Positions 44,963 to 55,585 of a stretch of 64,000 nucleotides of DNA are shown here, in pieces. Source of the stretch: Simkaniaceae bacterium (lineage in GTDB: Bacteria; Chlamydiota; Chlamydiia; Chlamydiales; Simkaniaceae); contig CP073763.1 in assembly GCA_018399075.1 (NCBI GenBank), positions 248,001 to 312,000 on the forward strand, in the 5' to 3' direction. The notes below the pieces were generated by a model, which was not told the DNA's origin, made no database searches, and was given only the letters and a program-made list of their open reading frames with translations. How positions within the stretch are numbered: the first letter of the stretch is position 1; each line of letters opens with the position of its first letter. Made by a program: the position numbers and the translations under genes.

Positions 44963-47773
44963 ATGCGCAAAAAACCGATTGTTACCCTTAGCAACTCCAA
45001 TCAAACGCTTTCGCAGCTCCTTAGAGACCGCCTCTTTTTAACAGCCCAAAAACCATTCGAAAAAAAGATTATTTTTCTCCCTGATCTCAGTTTAAAAAAC
45101 TCACTCATGACAACATTTGTTTCAGATGGAAAATTAGATGTGGTCATGGGAATTGAGTTTGTTGAGCTTGGCTCAGGACTCCAAACCCTTTTTAAGCTTT
45201 GCACAGAAAAGACCCTCCTTTTCCCTCCTCTTGATCTCCTGACTCTTCAGCTAGAATCTCTCATTGACACCCCAGGTCTCGCCCCAAAACTTGCCATTGA
45301 ATTTCTCCGCTATGGAAAGTATGGAGGCCCCTTTCTTAAAAAGTGGCCCGAAAGCTGGCAAAAAGAGCTGTGGGATACCATTTTTTCGAAGTGGAACTAT
45401 CCTTACCAGCTTCTTGAAACACCTTTAAAACAGCCAAAAGAACAGATAGAAGTTCATCTCTATAATTTTCCCTTTCTTCCAAAGCTCTATCACCTTTTTT
45501 TCGATAAACTTGCTAATTACCTTCCTGTCTATTACTACCAATTTTCCCCTTGTCAGGAATTTTGGTCTGATACAGTGACAGACTTTGAAAAAATGCGCTT
45601 ACTTGAAAGAGATCAGCAGCTCTCTCTTTATTTAGATGAAGGGCATCCCCTCCTATCAAATTTAGGAAAAATGGGGCGTGAAACCTTTCGCGTTTTTGAA
45701 GAAGAGGATTTTATCCTTGATGAGCATTATAAAAGATCCTCTCACTCCACCTATTTATCCCAGCTGCAAAACGACATCTTAAACTTTAAAAACACTGAGA
45801 CTGAAAAAGATGCATCCATTCTTCTTCTCCCTGCTCCCTCAAAAATCCGTGAAGTTGAAATCCTTTTTTCAAAGCTCCTCGACTTAAATGTAAAGCCGTC
45901 CGATATTCAAGTCTTTGCTCCCGATATTTCCTCTTATGCTCCTCTGATTGAACTTGTCTTTAATGCAGAAGAATCTCCCTTTGATTTTACCATTCATGAT
46001 CTCCCTGAAAGCCCCCTTCTCCAAACCTTCTTCGATATCCTTTCACTCGATCGTTTCAAACCCGATGCCCTTTTCAAACTCTTTTCTAGTCCCTACTTTT
46101 CTCCTGTTTCTGAAAAAGAAGTTAAAGCGTTTAAATCATGGATTGATCAAACAGGGGTAAAGTGGGGAGTCGATGCTAAGCATCGGAAAACCCTCCTTCC
46201 CGACCTGCTTGATGAATCAGAAAGTGGAACCTGGAAAGAAGTCTTTGAAGCGCTTCTAACGAACCTTATCTTTATCCCTGACAAACCGACTGACTGGGAT
46301 CTTCCTTACCTAAACTTTTCAGATGCAGAAATTCTTGGAAAGGGAATGACCCTTGTTGAGTCTCTTAGAGACGATCTTGATTTCCTCAGATCAGCTTTAC
46401 TAACAGGTGCTGAGTGGGCGGACCATCTTCTCATCCTATTTAATCGTTATCTTACGTCTGAAGAAGAAAATTTTGCTTCCTTTCAAGAGAAGCTCCTCCT
46501 ATTAAAAGAGCTTGAAGGGGCTTTTTCCTTTCCGAGTATCAAACGTTATTTATCCAACTGTCTCAAACAAAAACGAGGGGTGCGCCTAACAAAAAATTTA
46601 GAGTCAATGACCTTTCGTTCCATACGTCCGGGTGTGATACGCTCTTCAAAAGTTGTTGCCCTTCTAGGGCTAAATGAGGGGGCTTATCCTCGCTCATATG
46701 TTCCCTCCTCTCTTAATCTTCTTGGAAAAGAAAGTGACTATTGCCCAATCCCACCCGAAGAAGACCGCTACCTCTTTCTAGAGCTTCTAACAAGTGCGCA
46801 AGATAACCTCTTCATTACCTATCAAAACATTAGTGAAGAAGATGGAAAAGAGCAGCCCCCTTCAATCCTTGTGCAAGAACTCAATCCAGAGGTTGAAACG
46901 CACCCCTCCTTTCCTTTTCACCACCACTACTTTTCGACTTCAAAAACCTATCCGATGCGTCACTATGAAGCTGCGCGCACCTATTATGAGCACCAAGAAA
47001 AACTCCCGTTTATTCCTGAATACCTACATGCAAAACCACTCCCTATTCCTCAAACAAAACCATCCGTCACTTTGCAAGAGCTTTCCCGTTTTGCAAAAAA
47101 CCCGATTCGCTTCTATTTTAACCATACCCTAAACCTCTTCCTCCATTATGATGAAACAACAGACGAAGAGTTTTTCCTATCTCCCCTTCAAAGATATAAA
47201 CTTCTGCAGCAAGAAGAATCGATAGTTGCAGCAGCAGAGAGAGGACAGCTTCCCCTTGGTCGTTTTAAAGAGATTGCAGAAAGAAAAATCAAAACCGAAT
47301 GGGAAGGGGTGATCATTTTTGAAACCCATCCCTATCCCTTAAAAAGCTTTGAGGGTAGTCTCGAAATTACAGAAGAAGGGTTTCCTTTTTTAGGAACTCC
47401 AAAACTTGATGATCTGATTAAAATTTACCCCCTCTATCTTGCCCTTTGCGCTGAAAATCCTATGCCTCTTCTTCCTTTAAAAGGAGGCGAACCCCTCCAT
47501 TTAAAAAGTGACCCACAAAAAGCACTTGATGATTACCTTAACTACTATCAAGTCTCTTGCGAAACCCCCTCTCCCCTCATCCCATTTCTTGCAACAACAC
47601 TCCTTCAAAAAGACTCAAGCGCTCTGGCAAGTCGCATTAAAAACTCTCCAGCTGATCCTTATCTTAAAAACCTTTTTGCTTCCCCCAACTCCTATGATCC
47701 TCAAGTGATTTTCGATACATGGGCCCCCCTTCTTCGAAAAACCTTTCAGCCCCTTTTGGAGATGATTGTATGA
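44963..47773 (+). CDS. recC: Exodeoxyribonuclease V subunit RecC
   Basis: From ATG 44963 the product is 936 residues; an earlier ATG at 44939 is possible but AGGAAAAAG lies before the inner one. Recognition rests on the RecC-type inactive helicase fold: VALLGLNEGAYPR near residue 570, RYLFLELLTSAQ, and its position before recB with an ATGA overlap. RecC scans for Chi in the RecBC(D) complex. It corresponds to CT640. No recD follows. Confidence 0.82.
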   Translation: MRKKPIVTLSNSNQTLSQLLRDRLFLTAQKPFEKKIIFLPDLSLKNSLMTTFVSDGKLDVVMGIEFVELGSGLQTLFKLCTEKTLLFPPLDLLTLQLESLIDTPGLAPKLAIEFLRYGKYGGPFLKKWPESWQKELWDTIFSKWNYPYQLLETPLKQPKEQIEVHLYNFPFLPKLYHLFFDKLANYLPVYYYQFSPCQEFWSDTVTDFEKMRLLERDQQLSLYLDEGHPLLSNLGKMGRETFRVFEEEDFILDEHYKRSSHSTYLSQLQNDILNFKNTETEKDASILLLPAPSKIREVEILFSKLLDLNVKPSDIQVFAPDISSYAPLIELVFNAEESPFDFTIHDLPESPLLQTFFDILSLDRFKPDALFKLFSSPYFSPVSEKEVKAFKSWIDQTGVKWGVDAKHRKTLLPDLLDESESGTWKEVFEALLTNLIFIPDKPTDWDLPYLNFSDAEILGKGMTLVESLRDDLDFLRSALLTGAEWADHLLILFNRYLTSEEENFASFQEKLLLLKELEGAFSFPSIKRYLSNCLKQKRGVRLTKNLESMTFRSIRPGVIRSSKVVALLGLNEGAYPRSYVPSSLNLLGKESDYCPIPPEEDRYLFLELLTSAQDNLFITYQNISEEDGKEQPPSILVQELNPEVETHPSFPFHHHYFSTSKTYPMRHYEAARTYYEHQEKLPFIPEYLHAKPLPIPQTKPSVTLQELSRFAKNPIRFYFNHTLNLFLHYDETTDEEFFLSPLQRYKLLQQEESIVAAAERGQLPLGRFKEIAERKIKTEWEGVIIFETHPYPLKSFEGSLEITEEGFPFLGTPKLDDLIKIYPLYLALCAENPMPLLPLKGGEPLHLKSDPQKALDDYLNYYQVSCETPSPLIPFLATTLLQKDSSALASRIKNSPADPYLKNLFASPNSYDPQVIFDTWAPLLRKTFQPLLEMIV

Positions 47774-50694
47774 AGTCTTTCGATGTTTTAGACCCACAAA
47801 CACCCCTTCTTGGACATCACCTCCTTGAAGCTTCTGCAGGAACAGGAAAAACCTTTGCTATTGAACACATCACTGCTCGTCTTATCCTTGAAGAAGACTT
47901 TACCCTTGATGAAATCCTTATCGTTACCTTCACGCGTGCGGCAACCCGCGAACTTAAAACGCGTATCCGAAATACACTCAAAAGCAAACCTCCCTCCTTT
48001 AATCTTGATCGAGCCCTTGCCCTTATCGATCAAGCGCAAATCTTCACCATTCATGGATTCTGCCATCGCATGCTCACCGAATATGCTTTTGAAGGAGGCC
48101 TGGGTTATGCCCTTCTTTCAGAAGAAGAATCGGACTACCGGGAAATTCTTAGGAGCCACATCACCGATTTTTTCCGCACCTCACTCAGCCCTGCTGATTA
48201 TAGTACGACCCAACTCGCTAACCTTCCTAGCGACAAAGAAAGACTCACCAGCAAAATCCTTTCCTTTATTGAAAAAGAAGGAGAGTTTCCCTCTTATCCT
48301 ACATTCGAAGAGGCCTATCAAAAGTATTTAGCAGCGCGAAAAACAGTTTCTCCTCCTGCCCTTGAGCAGCTTGAGTTTAATAAAATCAAAGACCTGAATG
48401 GGAATCTTAAAAAGCCCTACTCTACTCAATTTAAACTGCTTGAAAAAGAAACACTTAGCCTCGAAGAGTTTGAAACTCTCACCGCCGAAGGCTCCCTCCT
48501 AGAAAAACTCATTCCAGAAAACCTCACTAAAAAAGCGACTCTCGATCCCAACCCGCTTTACAAGTTTCGAGATACACTTCTCCCCATTCTTGAGCCCACA
48601 ACCTCTCCCCTTTGTACCCTTGTTCGTATTGCTCGCACTCTGAGAACAACAGCGCGTCAAGCTCTTGAAGAAAAAGAGATCCTTTCCCCTAACGACATCC
48701 TAAAAAAGATGGAGGAATGCCTAAAAATTCCAGCCTTTTGCGCCAAAGTCCGGAGCCGTTACCGGGCCGCGATTATTGATGAATTTCAAGATACCGATCC
48801 CACGCAATGGAACATCTTTAGAGCTCTTTTTATTGACGATCCCATTCCTGCCCTCTACCTTGTTGGTGATCCCAAACAGTCGATCTATTCCTTCCGCTCT
48901 GCTGATATCTATACCTATCTTGCCGCTGAAAAATCGGTTCCGCAAAAAGCCCATCTCGATACCAACTACCGCTCCGACCCTAAACTCATCCAAGCCCTCA
49001 ACAATCTCTTTTCACAAAACAAAGAATTCCTTTCCCTTCCTGATGCCCCCCTTCCCTTTCATCCGGTTAACCATCCTGACTCCGATGATTGCCTTTTTCC
49101 TGACGATAAAGAACCTATTCACTACTTTATCTGTGAAACTGAAAAGAAAAGAGAAAAATCTTGGCCATCACCTGCTATTGAGCAAACCACCTTCTTCCCT
49201 TTTATTGCCTCTGAAATTCTTTCCCTCACCAAGCATAACTTTAACTACTCCGATTTTGCTATCCTAGTTAAAGATCGCTATCAAGCAGCACGCTTAAAAA
49301 GTTATCTCGAAGCGCAACAAATTCCTACTCATTCAAAAAGCACCGATCCTATTATTAATACGCCGACCTTTTATCTCTTTCGCTCTCTTCTTGAAGCCCT
49401 TATTAAACCATCAGAAATCACCATTAAGCGATTTCTCTCCCATCACACGACTCATGATGAGCTTAAAAAAAACCAAGCCCTACTCACTGAAACCCTTGCC
49501 CAATTTTCTCGCCACCAAACCCTCCATGAAGCCCTTCGCACCTTATATACACCCACCGATCTAGACGCCCATAGCGACTACCTTTTTCTTTCAGAACTCC
49601 TACTTCAGCACCAAGCGGAAACCCATGCCAGCCTTCCCGAACTTTTGACCTTTCTCCTGTCCCAAAAAGACCTACCCCGGCGCCCCCTTTCCGAGCCTAA
49701 TTCCGTCACCATTATGACCATTCATATGAGTAAAGGACTTGAGTTTAACATCGTTTTTGCTCTCGGTCTCCTCAGCCGTTACACCGGGCGCGAAGAATTT
49801 ATTCGTCACCAAAAAGAGTGGCTCCTGTTTCAGCCAGAACATGCCAAATGTCAAGCTGCTTTACAAAACCAAGAAGCCGAAAAGTTGCGCCAACTCTATG
49901 TCGCCTTTACCCGCGCTAAACATCGACTCTATATCCCTCTTCTTATTGACACCTCACATTCACCTGTTCCCCTTGGTCAAGCCTCTCCCTTAGAACTCTT
50001 TAACCCCACGCCCACAGACGCCACATACCTCACCCCCCAAAAACTCAAGCCACCTCCCCATACACCCCCCCTTCTTCATCCTCCTAAACCCTTTCAACAA
50101 ACCTATCAGCCGCATTACCTTCACTCCTATTCCTCTCTTGCAAATACCCACCACATTCCTCAGCCAGAACTCACAGCAGAGCTTCCCAAAGGACCCGAAA
50201 CCGGCATCCTTCTTCACTCACTTCTTGAAACCATTCTCCGTAAGCCTTCCATTGACATCCCATCCCTCCTTATAGAGCAACTCCCTCACCACTTTCCCTA
50301 CCAAATAACCCTTAACCTTATTAATCATGCCCTGAGCACCCCGCTATCTCCCCACTCATTTTCACTCAGCCAAGTCAAACATCTCTATCCCGAAGTCGAA
50401 TTTCTCTATCCCAATCCCCCCAATTACATCAAAGGGTTTATCGATCTTATCTTCTTCCATCAAAACCAATACTTTCTCCTCGATTGGAAAACCAACCTTC
50501 TTCCCTCCTACGACACCGCGACTCTACAACAAGCCATGACTGAGCATGACTATCATCTCCAATCCTCCCTCTACCAAACAGCCCTTACCCGCTATCTTTC
50601 CCAAACTCATACCCCCGCCCCCCTTGCCGGCACCTACTACATCTTCCTCCGCGGTCTCCCCACTGCCGGCATCCTCTTCCTCCCTAATAACTAA
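47770..50694 (+). CDS. recB: Exodeoxyribonuclease V subunit RecB
   Basis: From ATG 47770, which overlaps the recC stop, the product is 974 residues. Motifs of an SF1 helicase are clear: LEASAGTGKTFAI (Walker A), IDEFQDTDPTQW (motif II), VGDPKQSIYSFR (III), TNYRS, MTIHMSKGLEF (V) and FTRAKHRLY (VI). The nuclease core GFIDLIFF, then LLDWKTN with catalytic Asp/Lys, is at the end. It repairs double-strand breaks with RecC. It is shorter than E. coli RecB (1180). Confidence 0.93.
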   Translation: MKSFDVLDPQTPLLGHHLLEASAGTGKTFAIEHITARLILEEDFTLDEILIVTFTRAATRELKTRIRNTLKSKPPSFNLDRALALIDQAQIFTIHGFCHRMLTEYAFEGGLGYALLSEEESDYREILRSHITDFFRTSLSPADYSTTQLANLPSDKERLTSKILSFIEKEGEFPSYPTFEEAYQKYLAARKTVSPPALEQLEFNKIKDLNGNLKKPYSTQFKLLEKETLSLEEFETLTAEGSLLEKLIPENLTKKATLDPNPLYKFRDTLLPILEPTTSPLCTLVRIARTLRTTARQALEEKEILSPNDILKKMEECLKIPAFCAKVRSRYRAAIIDEFQDTDPTQWNIFRALFIDDPIPALYLVGDPKQSIYSFRSADIYTYLAAEKSVPQKAHLDTNYRSDPKLIQALNNLFSQNKEFLSLPDAPLPFHPVNHPDSDDCLFPDDKEPIHYFICETEKKREKSWPSPAIEQTTFFPFIASEILSLTKHNFNYSDFAILVKDRYQAARLKSYLEAQQIPTHSKSTDPIINTPTFYLFRSLLEALIKPSEITIKRFLSHHTTHDELKKNQALLTETLAQFSRHQTLHEALRTLYTPTDLDAHSDYLFLSELLLQHQAETHASLPELLTFLLSQKDLPRRPLSEPNSVTIMTIHMSKGLEFNIVFALGLLSRYTGREEFIRHQKEWLLFQPEHAKCQAALQNQEAEKLRQLYVAFTRAKHRLYIPLLIDTSHSPVPLGQASPLELFNPTPTDATYLTPQKLKPPPHTPPLLHPPKPFQQTYQPHYLHSYSSLANTHHIPQPELTAELPKGPETGILLHSLLETILRKPSIDIPSLLIEQLPHHFPYQITLNLINHALSTPLSPHSFSLSQVKHLYPEVEFLYPNPPNYIKGFIDLIFFHQNQYFLLDWKTNLLPSYDTATLQQAMTEHDYHLQSSLYQTALTRYLSQTHTPAPLAGTYYIFLRGLPTAGILFLPNN

Positions 50695-50767
50695 TTTTTT
50701 AAACATTCCCCAAAACCCAAGGCTATGAGATAATCCTCGGCGGAATAAACTTTGAGCAAGGGGAAAC

Positions 50768-53700
50768 ATGTCTCAAAAACTAACTTACACAACCTACAAA
50801 CCACCACACGAAACTGCTGATCAAGCAAGCGTTGTAGCAAGTCCCATGAGCCTGATTTGGGGACTCTTTTCGACCCTTTCTAAATGCTGCGCCCCCTCAC
50901 CCTCACTTGATCCCAACCGTTATCAAGTTCTTCCCTTTCACGCAGAAAGCTCTGTTGCAAACGCTCATATCCAAGAAGAATACCTTCCTCGCTTTGACCT
51001 TGCGGAAAGACACATCAAGCAACTATCTCCTACCGACTCTCTTAGCAAAGTCCTTCACATGCTCCATGTTCTTTCACTCATGGAAAAAGACATTGAAAAG
51101 TGGAAAGAAAGACACCAATTTGAAGTCATCACAACCCCTAGAGCTGTTCACGTTCTTTATTCCAAACTCTTCCAAAAGGTAGAGCCTTCAAAAGAGCTTT
51201 TGCCAGTTGCACCTGCAAAATGGAGTTTTATCCTTCTTGAAAATCCCTCAAAAACCAATTGCTTTCTCAATGTAGCTCTTCAAACCCTCTTTTCTAATCC
51301 TGAGTTAGCAGCAAACATTGTTTTTTCATCCCATCAATTCCCTGAGGTAAAGTTTGCTTTCTTGCAATATCGTAAAGCAGCAGCAGTAGGAATAAAAGAT
51401 CCCCTAGACTTAGCAACAATGCTTCGGAGGCTCTATCCCTCCTTCAAAGAAAACGGACATCACGATGCCTCCGAAGCCCTAGTCAAAATCATCGAACCTG
51501 CCGATCGAGATCGCGCACCTTTTTATTCTCTTACAAGGACAACTACCTATGCCGGCTACGAACCCGATAAGAAAGCCGTAGAAGGATTGCTCCCCAATGG
51601 GACTCGCATTCAAGAAGCTCGAGAAGCAGTTTATACAATAGAAGTTCCCGATCTAGGATGTGTTACCCTTGAAGAAGCCCTCTTTCGCTCCTTCAACGAA
51701 GTTGTCACCGATCCTACCCCTATTGCATTTACACCCGCCGATGGATCACCTCCCATTCATCTTCCTCGAACCGCTGTACAAACCCGCTATATCTCAGCCC
51801 CAAAATTTCTTATCTTTAACCTCAGTCTTGGAGATATCAACCGTCAAGCTGCTACCCCTGAAAAAAAAGTCACCCTTGTCGGACTCCAACGAACATTCTA
51901 TCTCTCTGGACAGTTAACCTTGGATGGCAAAGGAGCAAAATATCGCCTTCTTTCTTTTAACGTCCATCAAGGTGACAGCGCTACAGAAGGACACTATGTT
52001 CACTATCGCGAAACCCCCGAAGGGTTCTTTGCCATTAGTGACGATGTCTCTACAAAAATCTCCGAAGTCCAATACCTCCTTGCCGCACAAACCGCCTATA
52101 CCGTTGTCCTCCAAAGAGAAGACCACCCTATCAGCAAAGAAGCCCTAGAAGAAGGGGTTTTTGAAAACCGTGCAAAACTTTCTGCCATGATCCTCACCGA
52201 TCGAGCCCTCCAAGCTTTAGATGGAGCAATCCTAGAAATTTCTTCTGATCAAAAAAGAATTCTTCTTTATCTCACACCATTTATTCAATCCGTTATTGAA
52301 GGTGAGCCCTCACTCGATGCTTTCAAAGAGCTTCCTCGATCTCTCCAAAACCTTCTTCTCTCCCTTTGGTCAACAAGTGGCAATGGTGCTCAAATGTTCA
52401 ATGAACTTGATGAGCAAGTAGAACAACCATTCTCCATTCCTAAAACCTACTCCGAAGAAGTCTTTACAGGAAGCTACGATCTTCTCCCGCTCATGGTCGA
52501 TTGTTTAGCAAAACGTCTACACGAACATCCCGAAGAAGGAACAACTCTTAAATCCCATTACGAGCTTATTATCCTGTCTCTTGGCAAAATCTCAAAAGAA
52601 AGAATCAACCTTCTTAAAGGAAGAGCAAGGATGGTCAATAGCCTCTTTCGTGAAGCTATGCAATTTTCTCTAACATGTGGCGCCGTTGCACTAAAACTCA
52701 CATCAGATAACAAAGCTGTCACCGTAGAAAACCTCAAGAAAGAGAGCGCCGTTGTATTGCAAAGCATCTCCTCCCTTACCCGCCTCCTTTTTACCGGCAT
52801 GGACCCCCTTGGTGAAAACAAATACCTCCAAATCGGTCAACAACTCATCACCCCCACCCTCGCTATGACCCAATACCGGCAGGATCGAGGAACATGGAGT
52901 TTTGCGCCCCTAGCCCCATCAGTCCTTAACCTTGGGCTTTCTTTTACCCCGGTTTCTGAATCCAAAAAAGCCCTAGCTGGAAATTTTGCACCCCTTCTCT
53001 TTACCGACGTCCTCTACCCTAGTTATAAAAGCGCCTCCACAAAGACTCAATTTGCATCTCTCGCCCTTTCCCATCTTCTCCATCCCAACGGAACCAAAGA
53101 CGTAGCATCCCGCCTCTCAGCCCTCTATGGTTTTGTTGCACAACTAGCAACCCACCGACTAGAACAACACACCGATCCCGACCACATCCAAACCTCTCCC
53201 CAAGGATGGGCGGCTAGAACCCTCCAAGTTGTTATCACTAACTCCGCCTTACAAACTCTAGTCACCGAAACAGCCGCCCAAAGACTCAGCCCCCCTAAAG
53301 CACTCCCATCCCTATCCCCCGAAGAAACTTTAGACGTTCCAGAAAGGTCAGCTGCTGACTCTATTGATTCACTCGAAGACCCCCAGCCAATCTCCACCCC
53401 AACGGAACCTAAAGTTGAAATGCAAGATGAAGCCCTATTCTTAAGCCTTGCGCAAAAACAAGAGCAGAACAAAGCAACACTCAAAATCGCTGAAAAGGAT
53501 CTTGATCACAAAAAAACATTAGAAAATGAAGCCTATAGAAAATATGAAAAACGAGTGGAAGCTTACGATGAAGCTTCAGTCTTTACAGCACGGAAAAAAG
53601 CAAGAAAATGGGATGAGGCTGAACAAAGACTTAAAAGTACCAAAAAAGCAAGAAAGGCTGCTGAGACAAGAGTAGCAACCCTCAATAGAAAAATAGCAGA

Positions 53701-55585
53701 AAATGCCCAAGCGCAGCTTGAAGCTAGTGCACCAAAACATATTGTGCCGCCTCAGCAGGTCGTTCAGGCTCCTGTCAATCGTCGAGACAATAAATATCAC
53801 CACCTTTCCTACAGCGATGCAAAAGGGCAAAAACATAGCCTTGGGAAATACGACAACGCAGAAGATGCACAACATATTGCAAGCACTTGGGGGAGTTTTG
53901 AAGTACTCCGTCTAAGCCAAGAAAATCAATGCTACAGTGCACAATGCCAGCTTGTCGAACAAGGCATGAAAATAGATGACGTTCCCCCAAGGCCACAACT
54001 AGAAATTCCAGTCCTTTCCAGAAAAGACGCCTCTAAAAATCATCAAAGCATCCAAGCTGCAAGAATACGCAATGAAAGCGCTGTTAAAGATTACCTGCGT
54101 CAGCTTGAAGGGATATCGACTCAACCCCTTCAAGTTGGCGGACTCACTCAAGGAGAAATCCGGGAACTATCCCAAACAATGATCCCTAAAATCAAAGATC
54201 CCCAAGAGCATGGTTTTTGGTACAGCGCTTGGCGTTCTCCAGGAAAGGCCTACGATGCAACCTCTGATTTTCTCACAAGAATAGGATTTTCAGGAGGCGC
54301 AAGCACCCGTCCCCTCCCTCTTTATACAACCGAGCCACCCAAAAGCACCCCCTCCCACATCGGAGACTACGGCCCAGTTATCCCTGCAGAGCCTGCCATC
54401 CAGCCCATCATCGCTCCCTCTCCAGTCGCGCAGCCTTATGCAGCACCCGTCCTACACAACCCCTTTCTTCCAACAGCACCTAACACCCTGCCACCTGTTA
54501 GCATGCCAGCCCTGCCTCAACCCTCAGCTCCAACACCCCTAACAATGGGAGACGGCAGCCTCCTTCCACGAACACCCCTCATCAGAGATGTCGATCCCCT
54601 TTCCTCCTCAAAACCCGAACCAAGAGGAATGAAAGACCTCTTTAATGCAGCCTTTGGAGTCGTTGGAGTCACAGTAGATCTCTTCTCCAAACAGAAAAAA
54701 GCCCAAGAATTTTTACAAGAAGTCAAAACAGAAATCCAAGCCGATCCCGTCCAAGCCGCCGACAACACCCGCCATGGTATTACCTTAGAGTGTGGAAGAG
54801 TGATAAAAGAAGCGCTAAAATTCTCATTAGCCAATACCCCCATAGACCACCTCGCTCCCACAACCCAACAAAAGATCGATCAGCTCTCAGACTATGTCGG
54901 ACAAAAGTACCTAGGAGTCCTAAAAACCTCCGGAGCCCCTATCGATCCCTCAGCAGCAACCACAAAACTAGGAAGAGAACTCTTTTATTGGGTCATCCCC
55001 CTAGAAGAAGGAAGAGTCGTTCAACAAAGTGGAAAAGCCCTCATTAAAGGAACCATCAACGTCCTAGAAAAAATAGGGCTACGCCTAAACGAAACACAAG
55101 TCGAAAGAGCCTTTGTAAAAGTCATCCACAAAGAACTCGCCCTAGCCGAAGGAAGAGTAGCACCAAAACTCACCACCGAAGAGCTCACCCACCAAGTAGA
55201 AAAGAAAGCTGTCCCAAAAACCGCACCTTCTGCTACAAAAGCTGAAGGTAGCGGAGCTAAAACAACCAAAGAAATAAGAAAATCTGAAGATGTTTTTGTA
55301 AATAACAAAGAATTACCAAGACATCCAAGAACAGATGAACCTCTTCCCGAAGTAGATGTGCCGCATACTCAACTAGGAACTAAGGAAGGAAGAAAAGGTG
55401 AATACGTTCAAGCAAGAGAGTTTGATGCAGAAGGAAAACCAATCCGAGATATAGATTTTACAGATCATGGTCGTCCACAAAACCACCCAAACCCTCATCA
55501 ACACATATATAGAGATAACCTTACTGGTGGAACAAAAACTAGAGTTAAAAAAGGGCATCCAGTCCCAGAATGGAGTTACGAATGA
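50768..55585 (+). CDS. USP-type deubiquitinase fused to a polymorphic toxin tip
   Basis: The 1605-residue protein has no Sec signal. Residues 150-455 look like a ubiquitin-specific protease: Cys box SKTNCFLNVALQ with Cys165, QQDAxEF-like GHHDASEAL at 231-238, and the His box FNVHQGD...GHYVHY with His409 and Asp425/426. A helical middle and coiled coil (885-985) follow, then a proline-rich linker (1160-1255), a pre-toxin domain (1286-1460, DPSAATTKLGRELFYW) and a C-terminal tip from about 1500 with DIDFTDHGRP and HPNPHQH, as in RHS/CdiA toxins (type 24-like, from memory). AAGGGGA precedes the ATG. Type III export is a guess. Confidence 0.8.
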   Translation: MSQKLTYTTYKPPHETADQASVVASPMSLIWGLFSTLSKCCAPSPSLDPNRYQVLPFHAESSVANAHIQEEYLPRFDLAERHIKQLSPTDSLSKVLHMLHVLSLMEKDIEKWKERHQFEVITTPRAVHVLYSKLFQKVEPSKELLPVAPAKWSFILLENPSKTNCFLNVALQTLFSNPELAANIVFSSHQFPEVKFAFLQYRKAAAVGIKDPLDLATMLRRLYPSFKENGHHDASEALVKIIEPADRDRAPFYSLTRTTTYAGYEPDKKAVEGLLPNGTRIQEAREAVYTIEVPDLGCVTLEEALFRSFNEVVTDPTPIAFTPADGSPPIHLPRTAVQTRYISAPKFLIFNLSLGDINRQAATPEKKVTLVGLQRTFYLSGQLTLDGKGAKYRLLSFNVHQGDSATEGHYVHYRETPEGFFAISDDVSTKISEVQYLLAAQTAYTVVLQREDHPISKEALEEGVFENRAKLSAMILTDRALQALDGAILEISSDQKRILLYLTPFIQSVIEGEPSLDAFKELPRSLQNLLLSLWSTSGNGAQMFNELDEQVEQPFSIPKTYSEEVFTGSYDLLPLMVDCLAKRLHEHPEEGTTLKSHYELIILSLGKISKERINLLKGRARMVNSLFREAMQFSLTCGAVALKLTSDNKAVTVENLKKESAVVLQSISSLTRLLFTGMDPLGENKYLQIGQQLITPTLAMTQYRQDRGTWSFAPLAPSVLNLGLSFTPVSESKKALAGNFAPLLFTDVLYPSYKSASTKTQFASLALSHLLHPNGTKDVASRLSALYGFVAQLATHRLEQHTDPDHIQTSPQGWAARTLQVVITNSALQTLVTETAAQRLSPPKALPSLSPEETLDVPERSAADSIDSLEDPQPISTPTEPKVEMQDEALFLSLAQKQEQNKATLKIAEKDLDHKKTLENEAYRKYEKRVEAYDEASVFTARKKARKWDEAEQRLKSTKKARKAAETRVATLNRKIAENAQAQLEASAPKHIVPPQQVVQAPVNRRDNKYHHLSYSDAKGQKHSLGKYDNAEDAQHIASTWGSFEVLRLSQENQCYSAQCQLVEQGMKIDDVPPRPQLEIPVLSRKDASKNHQSIQAARIRNESAVKDYLRQLEGISTQPLQVGGLTQGEIRELSQTMIPKIKDPQEHGFWYSAWRSPGKAYDATSDFLTRIGFSGGASTRPLPLYTTEPPKSTPSHIGDYGPVIPAEPAIQPIIAPSPVAQPYAAPVLHNPFLPTAPNTLPPVSMPALPQPSAPTPLTMGDGSLLPRTPLIRDVDPLSSSKPEPRGMKDLFNAAFGVVGVTVDLFSKQKKAQEFLQEVKTEIQADPVQAADNTRHGITLECGRVIKEALKFSLANTPIDHLAPTTQQKIDQLSDYVGQKYLGVLKTSGAPIDPSAATTKLGRELFYWVIPLEEGRVVQQSGKALIKGTINVLEKIGLRLNETQVERAFVKVIHKELALAEGRVAPKLTTEELTHQVEKKAVPKTAPSATKAEGSGAKTTKEIRKSEDVFVNNKELPRHPRTDEPLPEVDVPHTQLGTKEGRKGEYVQAREFDAEGKPIRDIDFTDHGRPQNHPNPHQHIYRDNLTGGTKTRVKKGHPVPEWSYE
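54245..54508 (+). repeat. Repeat A, copy 1 (proline-rich linker inside the big toxin gene)
   Basis: This 264-bp stretch encodes KAYDA...SMP of the big protein (residues 1160-1247). It recurs at 56047-56310 at equal length, with scattered substitutions that keep the frame open. It is the most likely crossover region between the expressed gene and the first orphan cassette. Confidence 0.9.

Noticed and set aside
47719-47769. Earlier ATG for recB
   Set aside because: The inner ATG at 47770 overlaps the recC stop and begins directly with the helicase N terminus; the extra 17 residues lie within recC.
48776-49267. 163-codon plus-strand ORF inside recB
   Set aside because: It is the +1 frame of recB, with Ser/Pro/Thr-rich low-complexity translation and no start signals.
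53576-53875. Antisense ORF within the big toxin gene
   Set aside because: It lies opposite the coiled-coil coding region, has no ribosome binding site and is a shadow of repeated Lys/Glu codons.
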